NCBI RefSeq assembly: GCF_032854445.1
Contig: NC_088301.1
Location: forward strand, 39,109,187-39,173,186
Length of the DNA stretch: 64,000 nt
Origin: Liolophura sinensis
Taxonomy: Eukaryota; Mollusca; Polyplacophora; Chitonida; Chitonidae
Reading direction: 5' to 3'
Shown here: one piece after another, positions 38,101-50,580 of the stretch
Layout of the letters: the number at the start of each line of letters is the position of its first letter
Position numbering within the stretch: position 1 is the first letter of the stretch
Notes under the pieces: generated by a model
Told to the model about the DNA's origin: nothing
Databases searched by the model: none
Seen by the model: only the letters and a program-made list of their open reading frames with translations
Made by a program: the position numbers and the translations under genes

Positions 38101-40684
38101 GGGAGTTGCAGTCTTTTGGCGCTACGCATGTCCCTGAATTCTGATGGTTTGTATTCATTGATATTTATATCTATAATTAACAACCAGATATCATCAGATT
38201 ATTACACTGTCGTCATTGACATTGTTGAACTTACCTTTATCTGTATATCACTATATTCTTTAATTACTGCTTTCAATTTAAATTTTGTATTTCATACAAG
38301 TACAAGGGTAAATCTTATCCTTTCCTTTTTGTTTTTTTTTTCTTGGTCAGGAGCAGAAAGATGGAAGCAAGTGGAAGTTTCAGTGTCAGCATGGTCCTCA
38401 GGAATGCAGAGGAAATCTCATTGAGGTTTGGAAGTTCATTTGTGCTATTTAAAGTTGGTTCATTACAGCATGAAGGTGATATAATTGTGTGGTACTGTAC
38501 TGTATTTGATTCAGGAGTACTGTGATTCAGAAAATACACTTTTATGGGATGAGTGCAGTAGCTTATTTGATGTAAAATGCAAATAACAAAACAGTTTATT
38601 TTTGTGAATCATCTATTTTTATTTTCTCTTGCAGACTTGCACAATTTTCAATGAAAAGAAAGTCCAGAATTACCTCCCCTTTATTCACTGCATGGAAGTA
38701 TCAGGAGTGATGCCAGATGAAGCTGCCGAAAAGGTTATTTCAGTATTTCTTTCCAGTGAATACTTGGCGTTAAGCCACAATCATTCACTCATTCCAGTGA
38801 ATACTTGATAAACATTTTTCTAATTTTAGAAAATTTGGATCTTCTTAATACAAATCCTCTGGGCTCTTGTTAGATGGTTAACGCACTGGCTTACTACAAC
38901 TCTAAGGCCCTTTAGCAATGAGATCTCAAATCTAGCTCTATTTGATTTGGCTGTGGCTTTAAATATGATGACCTTTGTGGCCGAGGCGGTCAGCTCGCCA
39001 GCTTGGAGCACGTGCCGGCTTCTTCTTCGGCCATACGTGGGAAGGCCTGCCAACAGCCTAAGGATGGTCGTAGGTTTCCCCCGGACTATGCCCAGTTTCC
39101 TCCCACCATAATGCTGGCCACTGTCGAATATTCTTGAGTATTGTGTAAAACACCAACCAAATAAATAAATAAACTAAATAAGTAAGGATATTTGTTAGTT
39201 GTTATGTATCTGGCAAAAATTAAGTAAATAAATGAAAGAAATTTTCAAATATATATTTTCACTTGTATACTGTTCCTGTAGTGTGCCAAACAGTTTCCAG
39301 TGGACCTAGACAGCATTCTGAAATGTGCCAATGGAAGTAAGGGAAATGCTTTAGAACATCACATGGCATTGCAAACAGACGCCCTCAAACCACCTCATCA
39401 GTATGTTCCATGGGTCACCATAAATGGGGTGAGTTCATGATACAATAACAGTGTTGATCCACTTCTTACTGATGGAGAAATTATTTTTTATTAACATGGC
39501 CAGTCGGTGTCCTATCTGTCAATTGTTTCCCAATATGTTATGGGCAAAAACTGGCCCAACTTTAAGGTTGGCTGGAGGAGAGGAGTACATATACCCCACA
39601 AGGTGCATTGAAGCTATTATCAGTCTGCTTCATTTGTAATACCAATCAAATGTGTCAATTAAGTGAAAGCCATAGTTAGAACTTCACATAGCAGAGATAC
39701 AAAACTGTGGCAGAAGATTTTAAATGAATCAAATGGAAAGTGTTTACATGTTTTTTAGTTAAGACTTACCCAATTCATAATGGAGGGCTTTGTTTCGCCT
39801 TCATCATCACAAAATAACAAATACACTGTATTTCACCTAAAATTTGGTCTTAAAATGATACTTAAGTTTTTGTAAAGAATTAATCAAACTTTCAAATGGA
39901 TGAATCAATCAGAGTTAGGCAAATTGTATCACTTGAAAAAAAATTAATCTTTCCTTCAAATACAGTCTCAGTGATGAAATATAGTTGTTTATCTTTGACG
40001 CCAGGTTCACACGGAGAAAATGGAAAAAGAAGCAGAAAGAGATTTAGTATCACTTATTTGCGATACATATCAGGTGGGTGCAGTAGTATTGGTTAATCAA
40101 ATGAATATGAAGAACCTCTTTTTCTTTCCTCATTTATTCCAACATATCCACAACAGCCTAAATATTTCTGCGATGAACAGTCAAAGAATAAAAATAACTA
40201 CGTGATAAAATGTAACACACATGCTTTAAAAGTGGATAGATACATTGCACATACCTGTGCTTGAGAAATATACGTCCACACATAAGTAGTTTCCTGTAAC
40301 CTAAACTATAATCAAGTATTAATATCCTTGTAAATGTTGAGTCATGCCAAAAAAAAAAATGATAAATCGTTGTTAAAGTGTTCTCAAAAATTGACATTAC
40401 CCAGATGTCAGGAATATTCATGCTTTCCTGGCACAGGTGCTTTTGTCCATAATTCAGATTATATTTTAAGTCCATGTATAAACCATTTCATAGCCATTTC
40501 ATTGTTGGGAATTTTTATTGTACGATAAATGTGGGTTTAATTATGGTTAAAAAGACTAGAAATTGCAAAGATGTATTGATGAAGAGTGCTCAGTGTTGCT
40601 TTCTTTGTATCATTTCCGCAGGGAGTAAAACCAAGTGCCTGCAGTCGGTCGACTCACCATACCTGTTGGAGACAAAAGGCCTGA
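35134..40684 (+). CDS. IFI30: Gamma-interferon-inducible lysosomal thiol reductase (GILT)
   Basis: Seven exons: 35134-35247, 36919-37110, 38351-38425, 38635-38733, 39282-39428, 40005-40073 and 40622-40684. All introns are phase 0 with GT-AG ends. The product is 252 residues, normal for GILT. Two ATGs stand side by side at 35134 and 35137, and either could start the signal peptide ([16 protein letters not shown]). Landmarks: [23 protein letters not shown] with the redox CPDC at residues 69-72; the GILT signature from C114 ([11 protein letters not shown], then ETC at C129); and late cysteines in CDTYQ and GVKPSAC. Possible N-glycosylation sites at NFT, NIT and NGS suit lysosomal delivery. The enzyme reduces disulfides in endosomes and lysosomes; in invertebrates it is linked to innate immunity. 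SINEs sit in introns 1 and 4. Confidence 0.95.
36324..36585 (+). mobile_element. Full-length SINE in GILT intron 1
   Basis: Head gggacctccgtgtctcagtt, B-box gtgagttcaagtcc, body and gtacggcgtaaaacaccaat tail with AAATA repeats. It is flanked by ataaaataattcac at 36310-36323 and 36586-36599, a 14-base target-site duplication (the first three bases could be tail sequence). Confidence 0.9.
38865..39178 (+). mobile_element. Degenerate SINE in GILT intron 4, with a second tRNA-like piece
   Basis: A decayed head (ttagatggttaacgcactgg) at 38873 is followed by a separate tRNA-like start (gtggccgaggcggtcagctc) at 38979. Then come cttcggccatacgtgggaag, ccccggactatgcccag, ataatgctggcc and a caaccaaataaataaataaa tail. 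It looks like two overlapping or nested insertions. Confidence 0.6.
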
Positions 40685-40802
40685 AAACACAATGCTAGCC
40701 AGTAAATGCATGGACTGTGATGTGCTCAAACTGCATTTACTCATTTTGCATATTTGATCTAAATCTTCCTTCAATCAAAACATCTCTCCCATAATGATAA
40801 TT

Positions 40803-40808
40803 AATAAA
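40803..40808 (+). promoter_or_regulatory. Putative polyadenylation signal of GILT
   Basis: AATAAA lies 119 bases after the stop codon. Confidence 0.5.
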
Positions 40809-41657
40809 CTGCTCCATCAAGCAAAAGACAAAACTGAATTATCTGATATTAAAAAGAAAACATATTCTGATTATTTCTATACAATATATTTATGGAGAAA
40901 ACAAAGTAAATATTCATTTTCCTGTAAAACATTTTTTTTACAGTTGAACAACATTCCCATTGTGCGGGTGCATCTGTACTCATATTTTTTAATATAAAGA
41001 GATCTCATTCCAAGTACTAGCCTTTTTTATGCTTCTTGTGCTCTTTGGTTGTTACCATAATGATTTAATACTATCAACTGTGCCAATCACCAAACGGTTG
41101 GTGCAGTAGTTGTTTCATCGTTTGTGTACAAACTTAACAGCTTAATTGTTAAATGATTCATCATTTCACAAATGCCATGAGCAAGTTTCACGAAAATTTC
41201 AAGCTTTAGGTTTTCGAAAATCACTCTAAGTCAATCTTCCTCATAAAACTAACGACATTAACAGTTTATTGAGCTTTGGAAGTTCTGTAATACTGGGCCA
41301 AATGCTTGTAGTTTTTAAGTAACTACAAATAAGTCAGTCTTTGGAGTACAGATTAGAAGTAAGAACATACGTCCTCATATCATATTATTGGCGATTAAGT
41401 AGTAGAGTACAAAAAAAGTACTGGAAGGCTCGATTTTCCTTATTTCATATATACGATGTAAGATGTTCTTATCACAGATTCAACTTTTTTCAAAATTAGT
41501 GCAGATGCAAATGTTATTCTTCCATTATCACATATAAATCCCGGAAACAATCATAATTTAAAGACTCTGCACACAATCCAATTTTCAAATTAAGTTACAC
41601 TTATGACATGAAGGAGACGTTATCAGTTGGTCCTGCGCCACAAGAGTTCAAAGTGTT
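40809..41657. other. Region between convergent GILT and oxidase genes
   Basis: AT-rich, nothing recognised. It must contain the 3' UTR of the oxidase; a minus-strand AATAAA (tttatt near 41264) is a possible signal. Confidence 0.4.
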
Positions 41658-44600
41658 TCATAATTTGGATGGGTGTGTAGACCTGCTCTTTGTACAATAT
41701 TTCTGTATGGTGTCTTTGACAATCGCGACGGCGTCCAAGGCACACCCCCAGTGAAGGGTAACACCCGATCCTCCGTGGCCGTAGTTGTGAATCACCTGTA
41801 ATGAAAGTTAAAAAAATCATGATCAGTCCTATTCCTCCAACGTGGGACGATTACATTAATGTTGAATTCCAAGTTTTGGAGACATCATTTAACATAGGAT
41901 ACAATGTACTGTATCCCAGATTGAACTGATAGGTGTGTTAGGGTACAATATATAGCATACTGTATCCCAGATTGAACTGGTAGGTGTGTTAGGGTACAAT
42001 ATATAGCATACTGTATCCCAGATTGAACTGATAGGTGTGTTAGGGTATAATGTATAGCATACTGTATCCCAGATTGAACTGATAGGTGTGTTAGGGTATA
42101 ATGTATAGCATACTGTATCCCAGATTGAACTGATAGGTGTGTTAGGGTATAATGTATAGCATACTGTATCCCAGATTCAACTGATAGGTGTGTTAGGGTA
42201 CAATATATAGCCTACTGTATCCCAGATTGAACTGGTAGGTGTGTTAGGGTATAATGTATAGCATACTGTATCCCAGATTGAACTGATAGGTGTGTTAGGG
42301 TACAACATATACCATATTGTATCCCAGATTGAACTGGTAGGTGTGTTAGGGTGTAATGTATAGCATACTGTATCCCAGATTGAACTGATAGGTGTGTTAG
42401 GGTACAACATATAGCATACTGTATCCCAGATTGAACTGGTAGGTGTGTTAGGGTATAATGTATAGCATACTGTATCCCAGATTGAACTGATAGGTGTGTT
42501 AGGGTACAACATATAGCATATTGTATCCCAGATTGAACTGATAGGTGTGTTAGGGTATAATGTATAGCATACTGTATCCCAGATTGAACTGATAGGTGTG
42601 TTAGGGTATAATGTATAGCATACTGTATCCCAGATTGAACTGAGAGGTGTGTTAGGGTACAATATATAGCATACTGTATCCCAGATTGAACTGGTAGGTG
42701 TGTTAAGGTATAATGTATAGCATACTGTATCCCAGATTCAACTGATAGGTGTGTTAGGGTACAATATATAGCCTACTGTATCCCAGATTGAACTGGTAGG
42801 TGTGTTAGGGTATAATGTATAGCATACTGTATCCCATATTCAACTGATAGGTGTGTTAGGGTACAACATATAGCATATTGTATCCCAGATTGAACTGGTA
42901 GGTGTGTTAGGGTGTAATGTATAGCATACTGTATCCCAGCTTGAACTGATAGGTGTGTTAGGGTACAACATATAGCATACTGTATCCCAGATTAAACTGA
43001 TAGGTGTGTTAGGGTACAATATATAGCATACTGTATCCCAGATTGAACTGATAGGTGTGTTAGGGTACAATATATAGCATACTGTGTCCCAGATTGAACT
43101 GATAGGTGTGTTAGGGTACAATATATAGCATACTGTATCCCAGATTTAACTGATTGGTGTGTTAGAATACAACATATAGCATACCGTATCCCAGACAACT
43201 GTTGTAGGACACAACGTATAGCATACTGTATCCCAGATTGAACTGGTAGGTGTGTTAGAGTACAACATATAGCATACTGTATCCCAGATTGAACTGATTG
43301 GTGTGTTAGAATACAACATATAGCATACCGTATCCCAGACAACTGACAGAGGTGTAAGACACAACATATAGCATACCGTATCCCAGATTGAACTGATAGG
43401 TGAGTTAGGATACAACACATACCATACTGTATACCAGATTGAACTGATAGATGCATATGATACAACATATAGCATACCGTATCCCAGACAACTGTTGTAG
43501 GACACAACATATAGCATACTGTATCCCAGATTGAACTGGTAGGTGTGTTAGGGTACAATGTATAGCATACTGTATCCCAGATTGAGCTGATAGGTGTGTT
43601 AGGATACAACATATAGCATACTGTAACCCCGATTTAACTGATAGAAGCATATGATACAACGTATAGCATACTGTATCTCAGATAAAACTGGTAGGTGTGT
43701 TAGGGTACAATATATAGGATACTGTATCCCAAATTGAACTGGTAGGTGTGTTAGGATACAAGATATAGCATACTGTATCTCCGATAAAACTGGTAGGTGT
43801 GTTAGGGTACAAAATATAGCATACTGTATCCCAGATTGAACTGGTAGGTGTGTTAGGGTACAACATATAGCATACCGTATCCCAGACAACTGTTGTAGGA
43901 CACAACGTATAGCATACTGTATCCCAGATTTAACTGATTGGTGTGTTAGAATACAATATATAGCATACTGTATCCCAGGTTGAACTGATAGAGGTGTGGG
44001 ACACAACATACAGCATACTGTATCCCAGATTGAACTGATAGGTGAGTTAGGATACAACACATACCATACTGTATACCAGATTGAACTGATAGAGGCATAT
44101 GATACAACATATAGCATACCGTATCCCAGACAACTGATAGAGGTGTAAGACACAACATACAGCATACCGTATCCCAGATTGAACTGATAGGTGAGTTAGG
44201 ATACAACACATACCATACTGTATACCAGATTGAACTGATAGAGGCATATGATACAACACATAGCATACTGTATCCCAGATTTAACTGACTGGTGTGTTAA
44301 GATACAATATATATACTGAATCCCAGTATGAAAGGTGTCTTAACGTTGTACACAGCCTTTTTTCACTCACAGAACGAGCAGGTTTAATGTTGAAGGAAAC
44401 CAGTTGTAAAGTACTGCCCTTTGCGAGGCGTGAGTTTTATAAACTTTTAAAACCACAGCCACACCAGGGATAGCTTGGTTTCGAACCTGCGACCTCCTTG
44501 GTCATGGACTATATGGCGAGAAAAACGCTTTTTCGAAAGAACCAGCGATAGCCCAATCAGCCTTTGCGGCAGCCTATTACTAACGACATTGTTAGCATAC

Positions 44601-47600
44601 AACATCTGGTCGACTGGAATCGTGAACTGGGCGGCCAATACCACATCGTTAAAGTGTGATCTGTGTTAGAACGTCGTATGATTTGCAGAGCAAGTATATC
44701 AAGAACTGATTGTATGTGAAAGGTTCATGAACAATGGCCCTGTTTCAGTGAAGATATAGGGTTAATTTGTATTGGTAGCTCAAGCTTTACATGTAATTCA
44801 GCTGTCAATGGTTGAGCCGCGGTTTAACGTCCGGTGATTTACCAGGTAGGCCACCTGCATGCTTGGGTATGAGTTGCTATGGTTTTACTCCAATCTAGTT
44901 GGTATTCCGCCATGCAGTTTTAAACCTGACAAAATGTATTGGAGAATCAGTGTGATCTGAAGAACGTATTTACTAGGGCTATGTAGGAATAAATAATATG
45001 GGAACTGTAGCTACATGTCGGTCGTTTTGAAGCATGATGTGTCACCATGAAACAGTTCATCACAACCACATTCTTTGTTGCGTCGTGCGCACGATTTAAT
45101 AAAGATCTCTATTTCGTGCTCTCGAGATCTTTATTAAGTCGTGTGCACGAGATCTTTACTAAGTTGTGCGAATGACTTTTTTTTTAAAAAAGTTATAACT
45201 TTTTAATAACTAAAACTTTAAAGATTGTGTTCTTATTTTTTTCTTCCATTTACATTTTTCTAAACGTGTCACTTTTACGGCTCCGTGGTTAACACACTAA
45301 CAAGAGAAGATTCAAAGGCCTATAAGAACATGGTGTTTATAATGCGAAAACATCACAAACTACTATGGCCGATTTACTGCATGTCGCAAACGAATTTAGA
45401 ACATTGTCTCAGGCTATATATAACTACATTACACACTGGTGGACGCAAAGAAGTTTAAGGGACTCTTTACGATGTATACAAGTATATGTAATAATTGGAC
45501 AAACTACAAGATACTACACAATACCCACAATTAAGCACCAGACTGACCATGAAAAAATTTCCTCAAACTGACAGGTGAACATGTTCATCCGTGAAAAGGC
45601 TTTTTCATTTTTCAAAAAAAATTAAGGTTATAGTAAGAAAAATTAGATTCCAACTTTGAATGACACGAATATTGTACCAAAGTCATATAGTTACACAGCT
45701 TAGCTATTAGGTACATCTGGATTTGCAAATATATGTGAAATGCACACAGACTTGTTCTACATATCCCCTACGAAGATAATTGTTAACCACAGGAAAGTAT
45801 TAAGAACAGTTACAATGTACATGTAGAGGCACCAATATCATCTAGCAGTATATCGGTTAAATTTCAGGCAATATTCAATATTTTGAAGAAAGTTTATTAC
45901 TAGAAATATTAACTTTAGTGAAATTAGCATGTAAGTCTATTTTATCTTAAAATAAGTCAACCCAAGCTACTAAATCCTTCTAACAGAGAAGAATTAGATG
46001 CTAATGAATTTCTTACCGGGAGCTGTTTGCCCTTTGCAGTTTTAAGCTCTTCCAATTCTAGTCTTACTTCGGGACGAAAAGGACGTAACCCGGCCCAGTC
46101 ATACAAATACTTCGCCTCCTGGTGCATAAACGAAGAAAGCTTTCTAGAGATCAGATATAACATATGGACGAACTAAAACACAATACAGCGGGCTTTGTGA
46201 CATCCCCAAACATATTGATCACAATAGATTTTGATATGTACTGTTACAGTAATATGTGTTACCTTAATAAAAATATCTGTGGGAAGACACTGCCTGTATA
46301 ATCAACAATTACTCTGAACTAGGCACTAGATATGGTATGCCCATACCTTTATAAGAATATCTATCTGGAAATTAAAGCAACACAAGTCAGTCTTTGTTAA
46401 TTTTTCGTTTAAACACAAATTTGGTTTTAGAATATGTATCGGAACACTCAGTGCCACTATTATGTACAACTGCTCTGAAATATTTACTAGATAATATAAC
46501 CAGCGAATTGAAAATGTTCGGCCATTAGAGAAGATGCTGTACCGTTAGACTTGGAAGGAGCTCCGTGCAGCGTTTCCAGATGCCAAGTTTGTCTTTTTCA
46601 TCAACCGTTTCTTCCCAGTTGCCTTCCTGTATTGTTCCACCAACAGTCACTGCTTTGGCTCTGTGCAATGTACAAATACACTCAAATGAAGAAAATCACT
46701 ATTGAAATGAGAATTTCAAAGTAAAGAATACTAGTTCTAATAATAAGCACATGGTTAACAATGCTGCTGCAAACCCAGCACAAAATTATAACATTATTAT
46801 TTAATAAGTCTAACACCATACATTGTACAACACCACATTTGATATGTAATAAATTTACAGAAGTTAGGACATCGCAACTTATACATTTGCTGGACTCCCT
46901 CCCCCGCCGGCATTTATGTGACCTGTTGCGACACTGTCCCATTTCATCATATCAATCTTTAACAGTATACACCTCTAAATCCACTATCACAATCCACTAC
47001 ATCTTGTATGACATGTCCATTGCGTCGATTGAGAGAGAGGTGAACTCACCCTGGCAACACATAGGCTACGTGACCCGGGTCATATTGGTGATCCAACACT
47101 ACGAAATGTTTAATCCACGGAGCGAGGACCTATGGGCCAAAACGTTTGGGGGGGTTACTGACATAATGGATCTAGAGAATAAGCAGTGTCATCAAAAGAC
47201 TGAATCAAAGAAAAGTGGAAACGATTGTGAATTATGTCATGAATGTGGTTACGTGTGCCAAATCACGACTTTGATCAATAAAGGAAACAAACTACAGAGA
47301 ATGCAGGTGAAGATACATATGATGAAGTCTTTTCCGCGAAGAGCAGCTATACCGGAGAAAACAATGATGGGAAGAAGTGGGTAGACAATGATGAGTGGGG
47401 GGGGGGGGGGGGGGGGCAGAAAATGAAATCGACCTGAGCGAAATCGAATCGTTTCTGAGCTCCACCATATGTTACCACAGCACCACTGGCAAATTTGGTA
47501 CTGACCTTCACCACTTGTCCACGTATTGCCTTAAGAGTATTGTCATTGGTCAAGTCCCTGGCAGCTAGACCAGCACAGTTCACAACCAGGTCAAACTCGT

Positions 47601-50580
47601 CCGCTATCTAAGGTGACAAAATGTACATGAAACGGTCGTAGGGCATATCTTTGAACTTTCCACCAGTTATTGCTTGTTACTGACATTAAATCATGTGGTG
47701 GAAAGTAGTTTAACATGCAATATTGTTAGCTTTACACAATTATTTCCTTCTTAGAATCGAGGCGTTCAAATTACTTTGAAGACAAGCTCTAGTTCATATT
47801 AAATCGATGAGAATTCCTGCAGATATAACAACTTCATGATTTTTTTTCAATAGGTAAAGGCAATCGAGAGAGCTTAAGCCCAAAATATTATGTTAATTAT
47901 TTGATTTCCTTATATTATGAACAGATTAATATAAATGTGAAAAACATGCATGGTTTCAGGTCCTCAGAGTTTCACAGTTTAAAATTCGGGAACCATATGC
48001 ATGTCGTCAAAACTACAAATTTATGGTTACAAGGCATAAATACTGATAATCTCTTAAATAATGATAATGTATGTAAATATAATTTTTCCATGGAACACTT
48101 TTTAATCTAGTTGTCAAAATTATGTAGTGAAGCTATATTCAGCCAACTGAATGGTGACTGAAGGGAATATATTTACCTCTTCAAAGGAATTAACTCTCCG
48201 ATGGAAGACTAGACCTCCTTTCTCTTTAAATCTGCAATGAAAAAAAACTGTCGCTTTCAAAGTAAATAAGTTTAGGATGGGAAATGGAAAGTTTGCAAGC
48301 TTCGGTTGAAATGAACGACTTCAAACGTCTTTCTGGTTTTTACCAACTGGATGACTGTCTAATTAATTTTTTGAATAATATAGATAACAATACATGATAA
48401 TATTGATAACTGAATTTTGTGTTATATTTTGTTTTATGTGGGGTTTTTTTGTGTATATTACTAAAATGGATCTATGATCCCAAGGCCAGTGGTTTAAAAA
48501 CTGTTAAGCTCGGATTCAAGTTCAGTCTTAATTGATGAAAGTTTTGTATTGGGACACGAAATGTATTTATATTTAAGGCCGGGTAAACTTAAAATACACT
48601 TTTGAACAACTGGGGCTCTGACCAAATAACAATGAACGTAGAAAAAACGGATATTACCGATGCATAAGCCAAGGGAGATACATGGAACACTCAATCATCA
48701 CCGTGGTGAAAAAGGACCCCATCCTGCAATATAAAAATGCCAAGCACTTTAACTTGGGCCTATATTCACTCATTATTCTGTGGTGCTCTGTTTGTGCCGT
48801 AATGCTCAACAAACCTTCCAGTAAAATCTAAATTCAAGGACCTTTCACAAAATTCGTAAGTCATATTTCACGCAACTCATTTTCGTAAAAGACGTTGTCT
48901 AGGTATAGTACCATAAGAGGACGTCACTAACGAAAGGTGCGAAAAATTTGGTCACGAATTTTCGTAAAAGTGGGCACTGATTGTTGCAGGAGCCCGGGAA
49001 TGTTCCTCCTAAAATAGGATCGTTCATTCTGCCTGCACTGAGACAGGGGATCAAACCCGGGTCGGGTCATACTAAAGACTTTAAAAACGGTACCTCGGTT
49101 GCCTCGCGTGGTGCTCAGCACTGAGAGGTCAGCCTGAGAGCAAGGAAACAAGATTGGTTGATCCGGTGTCAGCATAATGTGACTGTGTGGAGTGTCGCTG
49201 GTAGTGTCTATACTTACGGCATGGATTTGTTATGCCACACATAACCAGAAGTAAATACAGTATGTACCAGTATCCAAATGAATGGACATTTCTTCTGCTT
49301 TCTCATCGTGGCTTACTCTCGTGCTTAAGCAACATGTCAAGGGAAAGTTTTACGAATATGTATTTTACGATTCAAAATCTACCCGTTTTTTAGGTATACG
49401 AGTGCTTGAATGTTCCTATGATCCATGCACATAAGACTACAAAAAGGCTTAAAAATCACTCTCAGGATGGTCAACGTGACTGAAACAGGACAAGCTTATC
49501 ATCGTTTGAGATCTTTTCTGATCATATAAAAAATCAGGCTTTTGGTCAGTTCTTTCAGTGAAAAAAGAACGACGGGGCAGTCACAGTATACCCACGTCAC
49601 TCCGGAAGTTGGAAATAACGCCAGTTCCTCTTTCGTCATGGGTCGAAAACCCAACACAATATCGGACCAATTAATGTTCTGAAAAAAAACAACAACAAAT
49701 GAAATGCTCCAATAAAATCACTAAAAGTGTCAAATAAGCATGTCTTTAAACGGCCATTGGTATGTGTGATCACAAGGTTTCGTCTGTTTTAACTTTTCCA
49801 CGAATGATACATATGTGAGTGAATATGGAAACAAATATGCTCAATATACAAGGCACAAAAGTTAACATACTGATTTTAAACTTGGAATCATATCCAGGCA
49901 CTCTTCATATTCCTGTATCGCTAACTTCTTAACGCATAGTATCAGCCATAATCACTTCTTTGCGGATAAGGTCGTATGAGTATCCAATTTGAGGTATCAC
50001 TTCAAAGTTTTCATCAGCTTTCTCACCTATGTACACATCCAGGCTGGATTCAGACAAATTTGCGTAACGCAAAGATAAGGATATCAGAAGTAAAAGAACT
50101 GGAAATGGAGGTCTTACACATTCTCCTAACTGGTATCCGGAACAAAACTGGGCACCAATTCTTCCCGCCAAAGGCGACTGCGCAAGTTCGACCAAGTGAT
50201 CAAAGGTCACTTTAGACCATCGACTGTAACATTGTGAAGAACCATAAATGAGAAGATGTCTTACTGCGGTTTTGAAAAATGAAAACTTTTGTATAAAACG
50301 TTTTCTGTATAAAACGTTTGAATGACGTACAGATGCATTACAACCAAATAAAAATCGAACATTCTGTCGTCTTTGGAATTATTAGCTATACATACAGTAT
50401 GTTTGCTCCACTGGTCACAAACGGTTCCCAGAGCCCAGCAGAATAATCTCCTGTAGTATTGGGCGAAAAGATGTTCGCCATGATGGTGACCTCCGCATCT
50501 GGAATACTCTCAACAATGTTTAAAGCCGTCGATAACCCGATGACCCCCGCGCCAATTACACCTATCTTCGTTGAAGACAT
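41658..50580 (-). CDS. DAO/DDO: Peroxisomal D-amino-acid / D-aspartate oxidase (FAD)
   Basis: Ten minus-strand exons: 50580-50396, 50223-50118, 49678-49596, 48723-48658, 48231-48177, 47607-47506, 47129-47050, 46660-46543, 46118-46017 and 41795-41658. All have GT-AG ends and matching phases, giving 344 residues (family about 340-347). Landmarks: FAD-binding [12 protein letters not shown] near the N-terminus, [74 protein letters not shown] with the substrate-carboxylate Arg at 277, [15 protein letters not shown], and a C-terminal SKL peroxisomal signal. It deaminates D-amino acids to keto acids plus ammonia and H2O2. Substrate choice is unresolved: the loop after KHF resembles D-amino-acid oxidase and shows no clear match to the Arg that favours acidic substrates in mammalian D-aspartate oxidase. 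Confidence 0.93.
41889..44335. repeat. 51-bp minisatellite array (~47 units) in the last oxidase intron
   Basis: The unit, roughly gattgaactgataggtgtg, ttagggtacaatatatagc and atactgtatccca joined, is 51 bases long. It repeats almost without break. Units up to about 43140 are close to uniform. Beyond that, shorter variants (about 43, 48 and 50 bases) and higher-order blocks appear. Because 51 is divisible by 3, long spurious open frames run through it on the minus strand with a 17-residue period. No splice or start context supports coding. Confidence 0.97.
44440..44600 (-). mobile_element. Possible tRNA-like SINE fragment
   Basis: On the minus strand aggtcgcaggttcgaaacc is a near-perfect tRNA B-box. 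A convincing A-box upstream was not found, and the rest matches no family in this window. Confidence 0.3.
45084..45149. repeat. 26-bp inverted repeat (cgtgcgcacg...gatctc), hairpin
   Basis: The left arm (cgtgcgcacgatttaataaa then gatctc) pairs with the right arm (gagatctttattaagtcgtg then tgcacg) with two mismatches across a 14-base loop. A third partial unit (gagatctttactaagttgtg) follows at 45150. It lies in the last intron of the oxidase. Confidence 0.75.
47399..47417 (+). repeat. Poly-G run in oxidase intron 6
   Basis: An uninterrupted run of about 19 G on the given strand (poly-C in the transcript), roughly 90 bases below the splice donor of exon 6. Confidence 0.9.
49010..49195 (-). mobile_element. 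Candidate tRNA-like repeat in oxidase intron 3
   Basis: On the minus strand cgacccgggtttgatcccct resembles a B-box. The given strand also carries ctgagaggtcagcctgagag and ggtgtcagcataatgtgact, which feel like a dispersed molluscan repeat from memory. Ends not defined. Confidence 0.3.

Noticed and set aside
42177-44266. Several minus-strand open frames of 70-206 codons repeating a 17-residue unit.
   Set aside because: They are by-products of a 51-base tandem repeat (divisible by 3) and lie in an intron without start or splice support.
41889-44335. Internal telomere remnant, because of the TTAGGG words.
   Set aside because: TTAGGG occurs once per 51-base unit, not in tandem hexamers.
46761-47384. 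207-codon plus-strand open frame.
   Set aside because: It is antisense to oxidase exon 7 and its flanking introns, and shows no recognisable domain.
49520-49595. In-frame continuation of oxidase exon 3 reading [13 protein letters not shown], resembling the mammalian CECPAYLPWL segment.
   Set aside because: No GT donor fits after it. A phase-matched GTGGGT donor lies earlier at 49595, and a proper separate exon encoding [15 protein letters not shown] was found at 48723-48658. The resemblance is chance.
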